From NCBI RefSeq assembly GCF_019799945.1, contig NZ_JABGCH010000015.1, positions 1-64,000 of the forward strand: 64,000 nucleotides of DNA, in the 5' to 3' direction. A program made the position numbers and the translations under genes. The notes below the pieces were generated by a model. That model searched no databases and was not told the DNA's origin. It saw only the letters and a list, made by a program, of their open reading frames with translations. This stretch comes from Modestobacter marinus. GTDB taxonomy: Bacteria > Actinomycetota > Actinomycetes > Mycobacteriales > Geodermatophilaceae. This document shows, piece after piece, positions 1 to 10,245 of the stretch; position 1 is the stretch's first letter; each line of letters begins with the position of its first letter.

Positions 1-616
1 AGTCGCCGACCAGGACGGTGTCGTTGACCTCGCCGTAGTGGAAGTCGTACTCGGAGTAGACGTTGGCGTTCTGGTTCGCGACGAAGTAGTGGTTGCCGCG
101 ACGGACCGCCAGGGTGTCCAGGTTGTTGGCGTCGTTGTCCCAGTCACCGACCAGGACCTGGTCGTTGGCGTCGCCGTACCAGAAGTCGGAGTCCGAGTAG
201 CCGGTGCTGATCGAGTTCTTCACGAAGTAGTGGTTGCCGCGGCGGACAGCCAGCTCGTCCTCGGGGTCGGTGGTGTCGAAGTTGCCGACCAGCACCGTGT
301 CGCCCTTGTCGCCGAAGAGGGCCATGGTGCCCTCGGCGCCGCGCAGGATGAAGCCGTTGCCGCGACGGACGATCGCCTCGTCACCCGGGGTGGCGGCGAC
401 GAAGTTGCCGAAGTAGACCTCGTCGTTGGCCTCGCCGTAGGCGAAGGCGTAGGCGGCCATGCCGTTGATGTTGCCGGCGCCGGAGAGGTAGTAGCCGTTG
501 CCCGAGCCACCCACCGGGGCGCCCTGCGCCGCAGCCGGGGTGATGGCGGTGGCGAGGATGCCGGCCGAGAGGCCGGCGGTCAGGAAGCCGACCGCCAGCG
601 CGCGCTTGTTGCTCAT
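1..616 (-). CDS. Secreted FG-GAP-like repeat protein, 3' end outside window
   Basis: The reading frame opens at the ATG at 616 (upstream GGGGG as a possible ribosome site) and stays open through the left edge, so about 205 residues are visible and the C-terminus is missing. Residues 1-31 form a clear Sec signal peptide (basic MSNKRAL, hydrophobic core, AAAQG cleavage region). The rest is a tandem repeat of roughly 45-50 residues with the pattern FxYGxxNDxVxVGxWD...DTLAVRRGNHYFV, a beta-propeller-like FG-GAP/VCBS-type unit that is closely related to the C-terminal repeats of the two proteins at 20235 and 22135. No catalytic domain is visible in the part present. Likely exported and wall- or matrix-associated; substrate unknown. 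Confidence 0.8.
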   Translation of the reverse strand, partial: MSNKRALAVGFLTAGLSAGILATAITPAAAQGAPVGGSGNGYYLSGAGNINGMAAYAFAYGEANDEVYFGNFVAATPGDEAIVRRGNGFILRGAEGTMALFGDKGDTVLVGNFDTTDPEDELAVRRGNHYFVKNSISTGYSDSDFWYGDANDQVLVGDWDNDANNLDTLAVRRGNHYFVANQNANVYSEYDFHYGEVNDTVLVGD

Positions 617-1050
617 GGAATGGGACCCCCATAGATCCGCGCCCCGTGTTGGGCGACTGGCAGAAAGTTAGCAGTCACCGACCGCTGGGCAAGGACGTTC
701 ATTGGGCACATGTGTCCGTGTCGCCACCGATCGCGGGCGGTAGTTGTGCACCAGAGGCCTCCGTCGCCTGATCGACCGGAAAGTCTCCACAAAACCGACC
801 CCACGCGGCTGGCAGACCTCTGCCATGGATGGTGGACACGCCGCGTCACCGACCACTGACGTTCTGCGAAACGTGCGGCGGGCGAGATTTCCCGTGGCGC
901 GGCTCAACCACCCCCGGCGTCACACGGATCACTCGGCTCACGCCGACCTGACGCCGGGAGCGGGGCCGACCGGAGGACCACGTCCGGCACGCACCGGAGC
1001 GCCTCCTACCCTCTTCGTGAGCGCCGCTGGCGCATCGAGGGGGAAGCACG
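617..1050. other. Intergenic region between divergent genes
   Basis: About 430 bp without a convincing gene. Open frames here on both strands are high-GC noise. The right end holds a candidate -10 element (TACCCT, 1007-1012) and a purine-rich ribosome site (GAGGGGGA, 1037-1044) for the flippase. The left end must hold the promoter of the secreted repeat protein, but I cannot pick a convincing -10 for it. Confidence 0.5.
1007..1012 (+). promoter_or_regulatory. Candidate -10 element of the flippase/GT2 pair
   Basis: TACCCT fits the actinobacterial TAnnnT -10. A transcript from about 1019 would have a 30-nt leader containing the GAGGGGGA ribosome site before the TTG start at 1051. Confidence 0.35.
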
Positions 1051-2364
1051 TTGCCGAGGGAACTGCCCGCCGTGGCCCGGCAGATCGGTCCGGTGGCCGC
1101 GGGGCTCGGCGTCCTGGGCCTGGCCTCGTTCGCCTTCCTCTCCGTCTGCGGCCACGCCCTGGGCCCCGCCGAGCTCGCCCCGCTGGGCACGCTGTGGGTG
1201 CTCATCAACGCGCTGGGCCCGGCGCTGTTCCAGCCGCTGGAGCAGGAGATCGGCCGCTCGGTGGCGCACCGCGCCGCCTCCGGCCAGGGCGCCCGCCCGG
1301 TCTTCCTGCGCGCCGCGCTGATCGCCCTCGGGGTCGTCCTCGTCACCGGCGTGGTTCTGCTGGCCGTCCGCGGCCCGCTGGCCGACGGCGTCTTCCACGG
1401 CGAGCACGTCATGGTGCTCGGGCTGTTCATCGGCCTCGTCGGCCTGTGCGCGGAGCACCTCACCCGCGGGGCCTTCGCCGGCTGCGGCTCGTTCGCCCGG
1501 TACGGCAGCCAGCTGGCCGTCGACGGCGTGCTGCGGATCGGCAGCGCCGCCGTCCTCACCATGATCGGGGTGGCCACCGCCGGCTGGTACGGCCTCTTCC
1601 TCGGGCTCGCCCCCGTCGTCTCCGTCCTGCTCACCGCCGGGCGGCTCGGGCCCGCCGTGCACCCCGGGCCGCACGCGTCCTGGGGCGAGATCGGGCACGC
1701 GGTCAGCTGGCTGACCGCCGGCGCGCTGGCGAGCCAGTTCGTGGTCAACGCCGCGCCGGTCGCGGTCAACGTCCTCGCCGGGCCCGGCGACCAGGCCCGT
1801 GCCGGCGTCTTCATCAGCGTGCTCGTGCTCGCCCGCGTCCCGCTGTTCCTCTTCGCCGCGATCCAGGCGTCCTTCCTGCCCGGCATGGCCGCGCTGGCCG
1901 CGGTCGACGACCGGGCCGGCTTCCGCCGGCGGCTGGAGCTGGTGACCGTCGGAGTCACGGCGCTCGGCGCGGCCGGCCTGGTCGTGATCGTCGCGATCGG
2001 CCCCTGGCTGGTGCGCCTGGTGTACGGCCCGGAGTTCATCACGGTGCGCGCCGACCTCTGGCCGCTCGCCGCGGCCAGCGGCCTCTACATGGTCGCCTCG
2101 GTGGTGGGGCAGGCGCTGGTCTCGGTGCGCGGTTACCGTTCCTCCGTCGCGGGATGGGCGTGCGGGGCCGCGACGTTCCTCGCCGTCCTCCTCCTGCCGC
2201 TGCGGCTGGAGCTGCGCGTCGGGTACGCCTTCCTGGCGGCCAGCGCGGTCGCCGCCGCCGTCCTGGTCGTGGCCGTGCAGCTGCGCCTGCGACACCCCTT
2301 GACCCCGGCGCCGGTCGTCCTCGACCCGGTGCCCACCGACCGGAAGGACTCCTCGTGGACGTGA
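1051..2364 (+). CDS. Wzx/MATE-like polysaccharide flippase
   Basis: 437-residue protein made of about twelve hydrophobic helices with few charged loops, typical of MVF/MATE-type lipid-linked glycan flippases. The TTG start at 1051 is preceded by GAGGGGGA at a good distance. It resembles the second flippase of this window (36281): both share a central LARVPLFLF/LVRLPLFVA helix followed by ...LPGMAALA/MIPALVQLQ, and a GPWxVRLVxG motif near residue 330. The stop overlaps the start of the next glycosyltransferase gene, so the two are translationally coupled. The probable job is moving an undecaprenyl- or decaprenyl-linked saccharide across the membrane; the substrate cannot be read from sequence. 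Confidence 0.75.
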   Translation: MPRELPAVARQIGPVAAGLGVLGLASFAFLSVCGHALGPAELAPLGTLWVLINALGPALFQPLEQEIGRSVAHRAASGQGARPVFLRAALIALGVVLVTGVVLLAVRGPLADGVFHGEHVMVLGLFIGLVGLCAEHLTRGAFAGCGSFARYGSQLAVDGVLRIGSAAVLTMIGVATAGWYGLFLGLAPVVSVLLTAGRLGPAVHPGPHASWGEIGHAVSWLTAGALASQFVVNAAPVAVNVLAGPGDQARAGVFISVLVLARVPLFLFAAIQASFLPGMAALAAVDDRAGFRRRLELVTVGVTALGAAGLVVIVAIGPWLVRLVYGPEFITVRADLWPLAAASGLYMVASVVGQALVSVRGYRSSVAGWACGAATFLAVLLLPLRLELRVGYAFLAASAVAAAVLVVAVQLRLRHPLTPAPVVLDPVPTDRKDSSWT

Positions 2365-3365
2365 CCGCGGTGGTGCTCGCCTACGGGGACCAGCCCTACC
2401 TCTACGAGGTGGCCGACCGGATCCTCGCCTCGACCGGCGTCGACGTGGACCTCGTGCTCGTCGACAACGGGTGCACCAGCCCGTCGCTGGACCCGCTGCG
2501 CGACCGGCCCGGCGTGACCGTGCTGACCCCGGGGGCCAACACCGGGTTCACCGGGGGCTGCAACCTCGCGGCCTCGGTCAGCACCTCGGAGTTCCTGGCC
2601 TTCATCAACTCCGACGCCCTCGTGGAGCCCGACGCGCTCAGCGAGCTGGCCAAGGTCGCCGCGCGGCCGGAGGTGGGGCTCACGTCGGCGAGCCTGCGGC
2701 TGGCTGACCGGCCGGAGCTGCTGAACTCAGCCGGGAACCCGGTCCACGTCCTGGGCCTGTCCTGGGCGGGGCACCTCGGCGAGCCGGCCGCGGACTACTC
2801 CGTCGAGGCGCCGATCACCAGCGTCACCGGCGCAGCGATCCTGGTGCGGCGGCAGGTGTGGGACGCCCTGGGGGGCTTCACCGAGCCGTTCTTCGCCTAC
2901 TGCGAGGACGCCGACCTCTCGCTGCGCTGCTGGCAGCAGGGCTGGGACGTGGTGTTCGTCCCGTCGGCCGTGGTGCTGCACCACTACGAGTTCGGCCGCA
3001 ACGAACTGAAGTTCTACCTGCTCGAGCGGAACCGGCTGGCGATGGTGCTCAGCCTCTACGAGGCCCGGACGCTGCTCCTGCTGGCGCCGGCGCTGCTCGC
3101 GTTCGAGTTCGCGACGTGCGCGGTGGCGGCGGTGAGCGGCTGGCTGCCGGCGAAGGTGCGCGGGTACCGGTGGCTGCTGCAGGAGCGGGCGTGGCTGCTG
3201 GCCCACCGCCGGGCGGTCCAGCAGGCCCGGCGGCGCGACGACCGGTTCCTGTCCCGGCTGCTCGTCGCCCGCCTGGAGCAGAGCGTGCTGCCGCTACCGC
3301 GCGGGAGTGCGTTCCTCAACGGCACCATGGCCGCGTACTGGAGCGTGGTCCGCCGCCTCCTGTGA
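2355..3365 (+). CDS. GT2 family glycosyltransferase with C-terminal membrane helix
   Basis: 336-residue family 2 glycosyltransferase. The start is the GTG at 2355, with GGAAGGA just upstream and a 10-nt overlap with the flippase stop; the longer open frame upstream is the flippase read out of frame. Motifs in order: nucleotide-binding VLVDNG near residue 37, the metal-site variant FINSDA, the acceptor-side CEDADLSLRCWQQGW, and a hydrophobic helix around residues 230-255. This is the layout of rhamnosyl/galactofuranosyl-type enzymes acting on lipid-linked acceptors. Coupling to a flippase suggests a short glycan made and flipped as one unit. The last 70 bp overlap the convergent DUF2304 gene. 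Confidence 0.8.
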   Translation: MDVTAVVLAYGDQPYLYEVADRILASTGVDVDLVLVDNGCTSPSLDPLRDRPGVTVLTPGANTGFTGGCNLAASVSTSEFLAFINSDALVEPDALSELAKVAARPEVGLTSASLRLADRPELLNSAGNPVHVLGLSWAGHLGEPAADYSVEAPITSVTGAAILVRRQVWDALGGFTEPFFAYCEDADLSLRCWQQGWDVVFVPSAVVLHHYEFGRNELKFYLLERNRLAMVLSLYEARTLLLLAPALLAFEFATCAVAAVSGWLPAKVRGYRWLLQERAWLLAHRRAVQQARRRDDRFLSRLLVARLEQSVLPLPRGSAFLNGTMAAYWSVVRRLL

Positions 3366-3716
3366 CCGCTCCTGCATGGCCTCGACGTGCCGGAGGGCCG
3401 CGTCGGACAGCGCGACCTGGCGGGCCAGCTGGACCAGCCGGGCCTCCTGCTCGCGGAACCGGACGCTGGTGCTGCCGACCAGGTAGATGATCACCAGCGC
3501 CAGCACGTAGACCAGCAGGTCGGTGCCGCGGGTGACGCCCACCGCCTCGGCGAGGGTCTGCAGCGCGTCGGGGAACAGCACGGCCAGGACGCCGGCGACC
3601 ATCGTCAGGGCGGCCAGGATCTTGCGCCGGGCCTGCCCGCGCAGCGACGAGCGCGAGCGCAGGGAGAGGACGACGGCCAGCACCAGCGCCGGCACGAGGA
3701 GGAGCTGGATGATCAC
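3294..3716 (-). CDS. DUF2304 membrane protein
   Basis: 140 residues with three hydrophobic segments (about 1-20, 33-52, 66-88) followed by a charged helix (REQEARLVQLARQVALSDAA) predicted to be a coiled coil. This is the DUF2304 layout, a small protein that very often sits next to a polyprenyl-phosphate-type GT2. Its ATG overlaps the stop of the upstream GT2 gene by 4 nt (ATGA). A regulatory or scaffolding role for that enzyme is an inference from gene pairing. The C-terminus overlaps the convergent GT2 gene by 72 bp. Confidence 0.75.
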   Translation of the reverse strand: MIIQLLLVPALVLAVVLSLRSRSSLRGQARRKILAALTMVAGVLAVLFPDALQTLAEAVGVTRGTDLLVYVLALVIIYLVGSTSVRFREQEARLVQLARQVALSDAALRHVEAMQERSQEAADHAPVRGHGAVEERTPAR

Positions 3717-4531
3717 TTGCGGCCCCAGTGGGTCACTCGGTGGGCGGCCACCTCGGCGAGGATGTTGATGCTGTTGAGCAGCGGCTGGCCCTTGGACTTG
3801 GAGTAGTCGGTGTACAGGATGTGCACGGGGTGCTCCACGATCCGGTACTCCGGCCGGGTCAGGTGCTGCTCCAACTGCGAGGCGTACGCCATGCCGGCGT
3901 AGGAGAGCTGGACGTCGGCGGCCACGTGCCGGGCCACGATCCGCAGTCCGTTGTGCGCGTCGGTGAGCTTGACGCCGCCGCCGCGGTTGAGCAGCTTCGC
4001 CGCCGTCCGCAGGATCACCCGGCGCAGCGGGCTCATCTGGGTCGGGCCGTCGCCCTCGAGGAAGCGGGAGCCCATGACGACGTCGTAGCCCTCGCGGATC
4101 TTCGCGATCATGCCCAGCAGGTCGTGGACCTGGTGCTGGCCGTCGGCGTCGAAGCAGGCGATGTAGCGCGCGTCGGTGAGCAGCAGCGCGGCCTCGAAGC
4201 CGGTTTGCAGCGCCCCGCCGGCGCCCATGTTGATCGGGTGCGACACCCGGAACGCCCCGGCCTTGTCGATCTCGGTGGCGGAGGTGTCGGTGCTGGCGTC
4301 GTCCACGGCGATGACCGACAGCCCGGCCGCGACCAGCTCGGCGATGACCCCGCCGACGACGGGTGCCTCGTTGAAGACCCGCACGATGACCACCGTGTCG
4401 TCCCAGGACTCGGCGGGCCGGTTGGGGACCTCGACCGGCCGCGGAGGCCTAACGGTCATCCCGTCCATCGCAACCGATGCTAGGTCGCTCGCCGACCACG
4501 GCCGGGCGTCCTCGAGTGCGTGGGCGCTCAT
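3713..4531 (-). CDS. GT2 glycosyltransferase, polyprenyl-phosphate sugar synthase type
   Basis: 272 residues. I start it at the ATG at 4531 because GAGGAGG lies just upstream; the upstream extension is low-quality Arg/Pro sequence. GT-A motifs are complete: VNEAPVVGGVI, AVDDASTD, a DADGQ metal site and MGSRFLEG, the signature of DPM1/dolichyl- or polyprenyl-phosphate glycosyltransferases. There is no C-terminal membrane pair, so the coupled DUF2304 protein may provide the membrane contact. Likely reaction: transfer of a sugar from a nucleotide donor to a polyprenyl phosphate, or a close relative of it. Confidence 0.8.
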   Translation of the reverse strand: MSAHALEDARPWSASDLASVAMDGMTVRPPRPVEVPNRPAESWDDTVVIVRVFNEAPVVGGVIAELVAAGLSVIAVDDASTDTSATEIDKAGAFRVSHPINMGAGGALQTGFEAALLLTDARYIACFDADGQHQVHDLLGMIAKIREGYDVVMGSRFLEGDGPTQMSPLRRVILRTAAKLLNRGGGVKLTDAHNGLRIVARHVAADVQLSYAGMAYASQLEQHLTRPEYRIVEHPVHILYTDYSKSKGQPLLNSINILAEVAAHRVTHWGRK

Positions 4532-4748
4532 CTGCAGGTCCTCCTCGATGGGTGCGGGCCGACCGTCCCCGGCAGCCGCCGGGCGCGCGGCCACCGCGAG
4601 GACTGACCGCCGCCGGTGACGACTGCAACCGCCCGGCACGCCCAACCATGCCCGAACCCGCGCACTCCGTACACCGACACCCCGACCGGACCGTTACGTC
4701 ACAACCACGGACGGTGACTGCTGCCCCACGCGTAGCACCCGCCCCAAC

Positions 4749-5849
4749 TCAGGAGAAGCGGGCTCCGTGCGCCTCCTCGACCGCGGCCAGCAGCTGCTTC
4801 ACCCGCTCGGCGTCGGCCACCGGGCAGACCATCGTGACGTCGGCGGTGTGCACCACCACGCTGTCCCGCACGCCCACCAGCGCCACCAGGTGCTCGGGGT
4901 CGTCGGAGAGCACCACGTTGCCGGCGCTGTCCACGAGCACGGTCAGCCCGCGGGTGGCGTTGCCCGCTGCGTCGGTGGCCAGCGTGTTGGCCAGCGCCGG
5001 CCAGGAGCCGACGTCCAGCCACGCGACGTCCAGGTCGACGACGGCGACCCGGCCCGGCTCGGTGGCCGCGGGCTCCAGCACCGCGTAGTCGACGCTGATC
5101 TTCGGCAGCGTCGGGAAGACCTCGGCCAGGACGGCGTCCCGCTCCGGACCCGCCGGGGCGGCCACGATGCGGGCCAGCCCCGCCGCGGACTCCGGCAGGT
5201 GCTCCCGCAGCGCGTCGAGCACGGTCTGCGCCCGCCACACGAACATGCCGGAGTTCCAGACGTACTCCCCCGACGCGAGGTAGGCCTCGGCGGTCGCCCG
5301 GTCGGGCTTCTCGCGGAACGACGCGGCCTCGGCCGCGCCGCGCACCTCGGTCGGCGCGCCCTTCTGCACGTACCCGAAGCCGGTCGCCGGGGAGGTCGGT
5401 GTGACCCCCAGGGTGACCAGCGCGCGGGGACGGGCGGCGAGCACGTCGTAGGCGGTGCCCAGCGCCGCGACGAACCGGTCGACCGGCCGGATGACGTGGT
5501 CGGCGCTCACCACGGCGAGCTCCGCGTCCGGGTCGACGTCGGCGACGAGCGCGGCGGCGAGCCCGACCGCGTTCGCGGTGTCCCGCGGGACCGGCTCGAG
5601 CACCAGCCGGTCCGGGTGCAGCTCGGGCAGCGCGGCGCGCACGGCGTCGGCGTACCGGGCGGCGGTGCACACCCAGATCTGGTCCGCGGGCAGCAGCGTG
5701 CGCAGCCGGGCGAAGGCCTCGGCGAGCAGGCTGTGCGCCCCGCCGCCCTCCTCGGCGACCACGTCGAGCAGCTGCTTGGGACGGCTCGCCCGCGACAGCG
5801 GCCACAGCCGAGTCCCCGAGCCGCCGGCCATGACGACCGCGTGGCGCAC
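4749..5849 (-). CDS. manC: Mannose-1-phosphate guanylyltransferase
   Basis: 366 residues. It makes GDP-mannose from mannose-1-phosphate and GTP. The nucleotidyltransferase signature MAGGSGTRLWPLSR begins at residue 7, followed by KQLLD, the SADHVI substrate loop and FREKPD, all in the right order. The GTG at 5849 is preceded by GGAGG; longer frames upstream are wbbL read in another frame. It lies 11 bp downstream of wbbL in the same direction, the order known from mycobacteria (wbbL next to the GDP-mannose pyrophosphorylase gene). The length fits a monofunctional enzyme without the isomerase domain. Confidence 0.9.
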   Translation of the reverse strand: MRHAVVMAGGSGTRLWPLSRASRPKQLLDVVAEEGGGAHSLLAEAFARLRTLLPADQIWVCTAARYADAVRAALPELHPDRLVLEPVPRDTANAVGLAAALVADVDPDAELAVVSADHVIRPVDRFVAALGTAYDVLAARPRALVTLGVTPTSPATGFGYVQKGAPTEVRGAAEAASFREKPDRATAEAYLASGEYVWNSGMFVWRAQTVLDALREHLPESAAGLARIVAAPAGPERDAVLAEVFPTLPKISVDYAVLEPAATEPGRVAVVDLDVAWLDVGSWPALANTLATDAAGNATRGLTVLVDSAGNVVLSDDPEHLVALVGVRDSVVVHTADVTMVCPVADAERVKQLLAAVEEAHGARFS

Positions 5850-5860
5850 GCGTGTCCTCC

Positions 5861-6766
5861 TCAGTCCAGTTCGTCGGCGCCGCGCTGGAAGCGGGCCCCG
5901 GCGGCCACCCGGCCGCTGACGTACGAGAGCAGCATCCGGGCGCCGAGCCCGGCCCGGAGCCCGGCGCGCAGCGGCGCGTTGCGCCAGCCGGGGTGCTCGG
6001 CGGAGAGGTAGCGCAGCGCGCTGGTGTGGTGCACCCGGGCCATCCGCTGCGGCTGACGGCGGGTCGCGTGGCCACCCTCGTGGACGACGACCGCCGAGGG
6101 CACGTAGACGTTGAGCCACCCCCGCCGGCCCAGGCGCGCGGCCAGGTCGACGTCCTCGAAGTACATGAAGTAGCCCGGGTCGAAGCCGCCGATCGAGTGG
6201 AACGCGGCGACGTCGACCAGCAGGCAGGAGCCGGACAGCCAGCCGGCCGGGCGCTCCCGCGGCGCCTCCCGCTCCCGGCGGTAGCGCGCGGTCCACGGGT
6301 TGGCCGGCCAGAACCAGCCGAACGCGGCGTGCCCGATGCCGGTGGACAGCGAGGGCAGGTCCCGCGCAGACGGGTAGAGCTCGCCCTCCGGCGTCCGGAT
6401 CGCCGGGCCGAGCGTCGCCGCCCGCGGCCAGCGCGCGGTCGCGGCCAGCAGCTCGTCGATGGAGCCGGGCTCGAAGCGGACGTCGGGGTTGGCGACCAGC
6501 GCCCAGCCCTCGGTCAGGTCGGCGAGGCCGGCGTTGACCGCCGCGCCGTAGCCGACGTTGCCGCCGGTGCGCAGCAGCCGGACGTTCGCGCAGGCGGCCG
6601 CGATCCGCTCGGGCACGCCGTCGGTGGACCCGTTGTCGGCCAGGACGACGTCGGTCGGCAGCGCCGTCGCATCGGCCAGGGACTCGATGAACCCGTCGAG
6701 CGCCTCGCCCGGCGAGTAGGTCACCGCGACCACGCGCAAGGAAGTCGTCTGCGGGGAACCGGGCAC
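5861..6766 (-). CDS. wbbL: Rhamnosyltransferase WbbL (galactan linker)
   Basis: 301 residues, about the size of the mycobacterial enzyme that adds rhamnose to decaprenyl-PP-GlcNAc to build the arabinogalactan linker. GT2 motifs: LADNGSTDG, ANPDVRF in place of DxD, then SGSCLLV and FEDVDLAARLGRRGW. The start is the GTG at 6766, six bases downstream of CAGGGT, a leaderless arrangement; the in-frame extension further upstream is Pro/Gly/Arg noise. Followed by manC at 11 bp. Divergent from glf, so linker and galactan genes share a control region. Confidence 0.85.
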   Translation of the reverse strand: MPGSPQTTSLRVVAVTYSPGEALDGFIESLADATALPTDVVLADNGSTDGVPERIAAACANVRLLRTGGNVGYGAAVNAGLADLTEGWALVANPDVRFEPGSIDELLAATARWPRAATLGPAIRTPEGELYPSARDLPSLSTGIGHAAFGWFWPANPWTARYRREREAPRERPAGWLSGSCLLVDVAAFHSIGGFDPGYFMYFEDVDLAARLGRRGWLNVYVPSAVVVHEGGHATRRQPQRMARVHHTSALRYLSAEHPGWRNAPLRAGLRAGLGARMLLSYVSGRVAAGARFQRGADELD

Positions 6767-6772
6767 GTGCCG

Positions 6773-6778
6773 ACCCTG
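6773..6778 (-). promoter_or_regulatory. -10 element of leaderless wbbL
   Basis: CAGGGT on the minus strand, separated by six bases from the GTG at 6766. No ribosome-binding sequence fits between them. Confidence 0.4.
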
Positions 6779-6852
6779 ACACACCGCACCGGACAGCGTG
6801 CACCCGGCGCCCGTGCGCCGCGCCGACCCCGTGGCCGGTGGTGCCGATGTGA

Positions 6853-8118
<1,266 letters not shown>

Positions 8119-8126
8119 GACCCGCC

Positions 8127-10073
8127 ATGACCACCACGCAGAACCCCGTCTCCCCGGAGCGCGTGAGCGAACCGTCGGCGGCCGACCTGGCCTCCGGCAA
8201 GGCGGTCACGCTGCTGCAGCGGGTGATCCTCCCCCGCCCCGGTGACCCGCTGAAGGTCCGGTCGCTCTACGTCGACGAGACGGAGAGCCGGCGGGTGAAG
8301 TCGGCCAGCCGTTACGACGCCACCGTCGCCGCCGGCAACGAGACCTCCTTCGCGACCTACTTCAACGCCTTCCCGGCCAGCTACTGGCGGCGCTGGACGG
8401 TGCTGCCGAGCGTGATCCTGGGCATGCGGGTCTCCGGGCCCGGCCGGGTGGACGTGTACCGGTCCAAGGCCGACGGCAGCATCATCCACGTCACCGGCAC
8501 GACCACCACGGGCGAGGACCGGACGCTGGAGTTCGAGCTGGACCTGACGCCGTTCGAGGACGGCGGCTGGTACTGGTTCGACGTCAGCGCCGACGACGCC
8601 CCGGTCACCGTGCACCAGGCGTCGTGGTGGGCACCCCAGTCCCCCGCCCAGGAGGCGCGGCTGTCCATCGGCATCTGCACGTACAACCGCCCCGACGACT
8701 GCGTCTCCGCGCTGAGCGCGCTCGCCGGCGACCCGGTGGTCTCCGCGCTCATCTCCCGGGTGATCGTCGCCGACCAGGGCACCAAGAAGGTCCGGGACGC
8801 CGGTGGCTTCACCGCCGCGTCGCAGGCGCTCGGCGACCGGCTGCTGCTGGTCGAGCAGGGCAACCTCGGCGGCAGCGGCGGGTTCTCGCGGACCATGTAC
8901 GAGGCGCTGAACTCCACCGAGGCGACGCACCACGTGCTGCTGGACGACGACGTCCTGCTGGAGCCCGACAGCATCGCCCGGCTGTTCGCCCTCGCTCGGT
9001 TCGCCAAGAGCCCGATGCTGGTCGGTGGGCAGATGCTCGCCCTGCAGGACCGCTCGGTGCTGCACACCATGGGTGAGGTCGTCGCCCCGGACAAGTTCTT
9101 CTGGCGGGCCGCGCCCAACACCGAGTACGCGCACGACTTCGCGAAGAAGAACCTGCGCAAGGCGACCGACCTGCACCGCCGGGTCGACGTCGACTACACC
9201 GGCTGGTGGATGTGCCTCATCCCGCGCGAGGTGATGGAGCGGCTGGGCTTCGCCCTGCCCGTCTTCATCAAGTGGGACGACGCCGAGTACGGCATCCGCG
9301 CCCGTGAGCACGGCTACCCCGTCGCGACGCTGCCCGGGGCCGCCGTCTGGCACCTGTCGTGGAGCGACAAGGACGACACCGCCGGGTGGCAGGCGTACTT
9401 CCACACCCGGAACCGGCTGGTCGCCGCGGCGCTGCACACCGAGTACAAGCACGGCGGCACGCTGCTGCGGGACACCTTCAAGTTCGACCTGAAGTTCTTG
9501 ATCATGCTGCAGTACGCGACGGCCGCGCTGCACCACCGGGCCTACGACGACTTCCTCGCCGGCCCGGAGAAGCTGTTCCCGCTGCTGCCGACCGCGCTGC
9601 CCACCGCCCTGGAGCACCAGGGTGACTACCCGGACGGCCAGGTCATCAGCTCCTCCTCGGACCTGCCGCTGCCCTCGATGAGCGGGGTGAAGGCCGAGCG
9701 GTTCATGAAGCCGCCGACCACGCCGCTCACCATCGGTCGCACGCTGCTCGCCGCCCTGGTGCACAACGTGCTCCCGCCCAAGCCGCAGGCGGCCGAGCGG
9801 CCGCAGCTGAACATCAGCGCGCAGGACGCCCGCTGGTTCCTGCTGTCCCGGCTGGACAGCGCCACGGTCGGCACCGCGGACGGCCGGGGGGTCACCTTCC
9901 GCCGTCGGGAGCAGGACACCTTCTGGCGGATGCTGCGCCACTCGGTGCGGGTGCACGTCCGGCTCTACAAGGAGTTCCCCAAGCTCGCCGAGCAGTACCG
10001 GGCGCACCTGGGCGAGCTCACCTCCCCGCAGAGCTGGGAGAAGGCCTTCCTCGGGAACTCCGACCCCCGCTGA
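8127..10073 (+). CDS. glfT2: Galactofuranosyltransferase GlfT2 (galactan polymerase)
   Basis: 648 residues, close to mycobacterial GlfT2. It extends the lipid-linked galactan with alternating beta-1,5/1,6 galactofuranose at the inner membrane face. Domains: N-terminal beta-sandwich (about 1-175), GT-A domain opening with SIGICTYNRPD, metal triad DDD at 273-275, catalytic KWDDAEYG with Asp384/385, His409 in AVWHLSW, and a helical C-terminal half. The ATG at 8127 lies in the intergene after glf. An unusually strong hairpin follows the stop, so this is the end of the glf operon. Confidence 0.95.
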   Translation: MTTTQNPVSPERVSEPSAADLASGKAVTLLQRVILPRPGDPLKVRSLYVDETESRRVKSASRYDATVAAGNETSFATYFNAFPASYWRRWTVLPSVILGMRVSGPGRVDVYRSKADGSIIHVTGTTTTGEDRTLEFELDLTPFEDGGWYWFDVSADDAPVTVHQASWWAPQSPAQEARLSIGICTYNRPDDCVSALSALAGDPVVSALISRVIVADQGTKKVRDAGGFTAASQALGDRLLLVEQGNLGGSGGFSRTMYEALNSTEATHHVLLDDDVLLEPDSIARLFALARFAKSPMLVGGQMLALQDRSVLHTMGEVVAPDKFFWRAAPNTEYAHDFAKKNLRKATDLHRRVDVDYTGWWMCLIPREVMERLGFALPVFIKWDDAEYGIRAREHGYPVATLPGAAVWHLSWSDKDDTAGWQAYFHTRNRLVAAALHTEYKHGGTLLRDTFKFDLKFLIMLQYATAALHHRAYDDFLAGPEKLFPLLPTALPTALEHQGDYPDGQVISSSSDLPLPSMSGVKAERFMKPPTTPLTIGRTLLAALVHNVLPPKPQAAERPQLNISAQDARWFLLSRLDSATVGTADGRGVTFRRREQDTFWRMLRHSVRVHVRLYKEFPKLAEQYRAHLGELTSPQSWEKAFLGNSDPR

Positions 10074-10083
10074 GCTCCGGCGC

Positions 10084-10120
10084 AGGACGGCTCCGCACCG
10101 CACCGGTGCGGGGCCGTCCT
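10084..10120 (+). terminator. Hairpin terminator after glfT2
   Basis: 17-bp stem (AGGACGGCTCCGCACCG / CGGTGCGGGGCCGTCCT) with one G-T pair and a 3-nt loop. There is no long T-run, as is usual in such high-GC genomes. Its stem core recurs in the hairpin at 10911-10950. Confidence 0.75.
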
Positions 10121-10233
10121 GTTCCCGCGGGGTGGGCCGCAGCGCACAGACGGGGTCGCTCGATCGGCTGACCCGGTGTCACCCGGAAGCGGCGCACCAG
10201 CCGGTCTTCGCCGGGCACCCGGCAAGTTTGACG

Positions 10234-10239
10234 TAGGGT
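10234..10239 (+). promoter_or_regulatory. -10 element of leaderless membrane-protein gene
   Basis: TAGGGT, six bases, then the ATG at 10246. Confidence 0.5.
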
Positions 10240-10245
10240 GACGCG

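Noticed and set aside
744-2354. N-terminal extension of the GT2 protein giving an 873-residue chain
   Set aside because: The extension is the flippase gene read out of frame; a GTG with a good ribosome site at 2355 is the real start.
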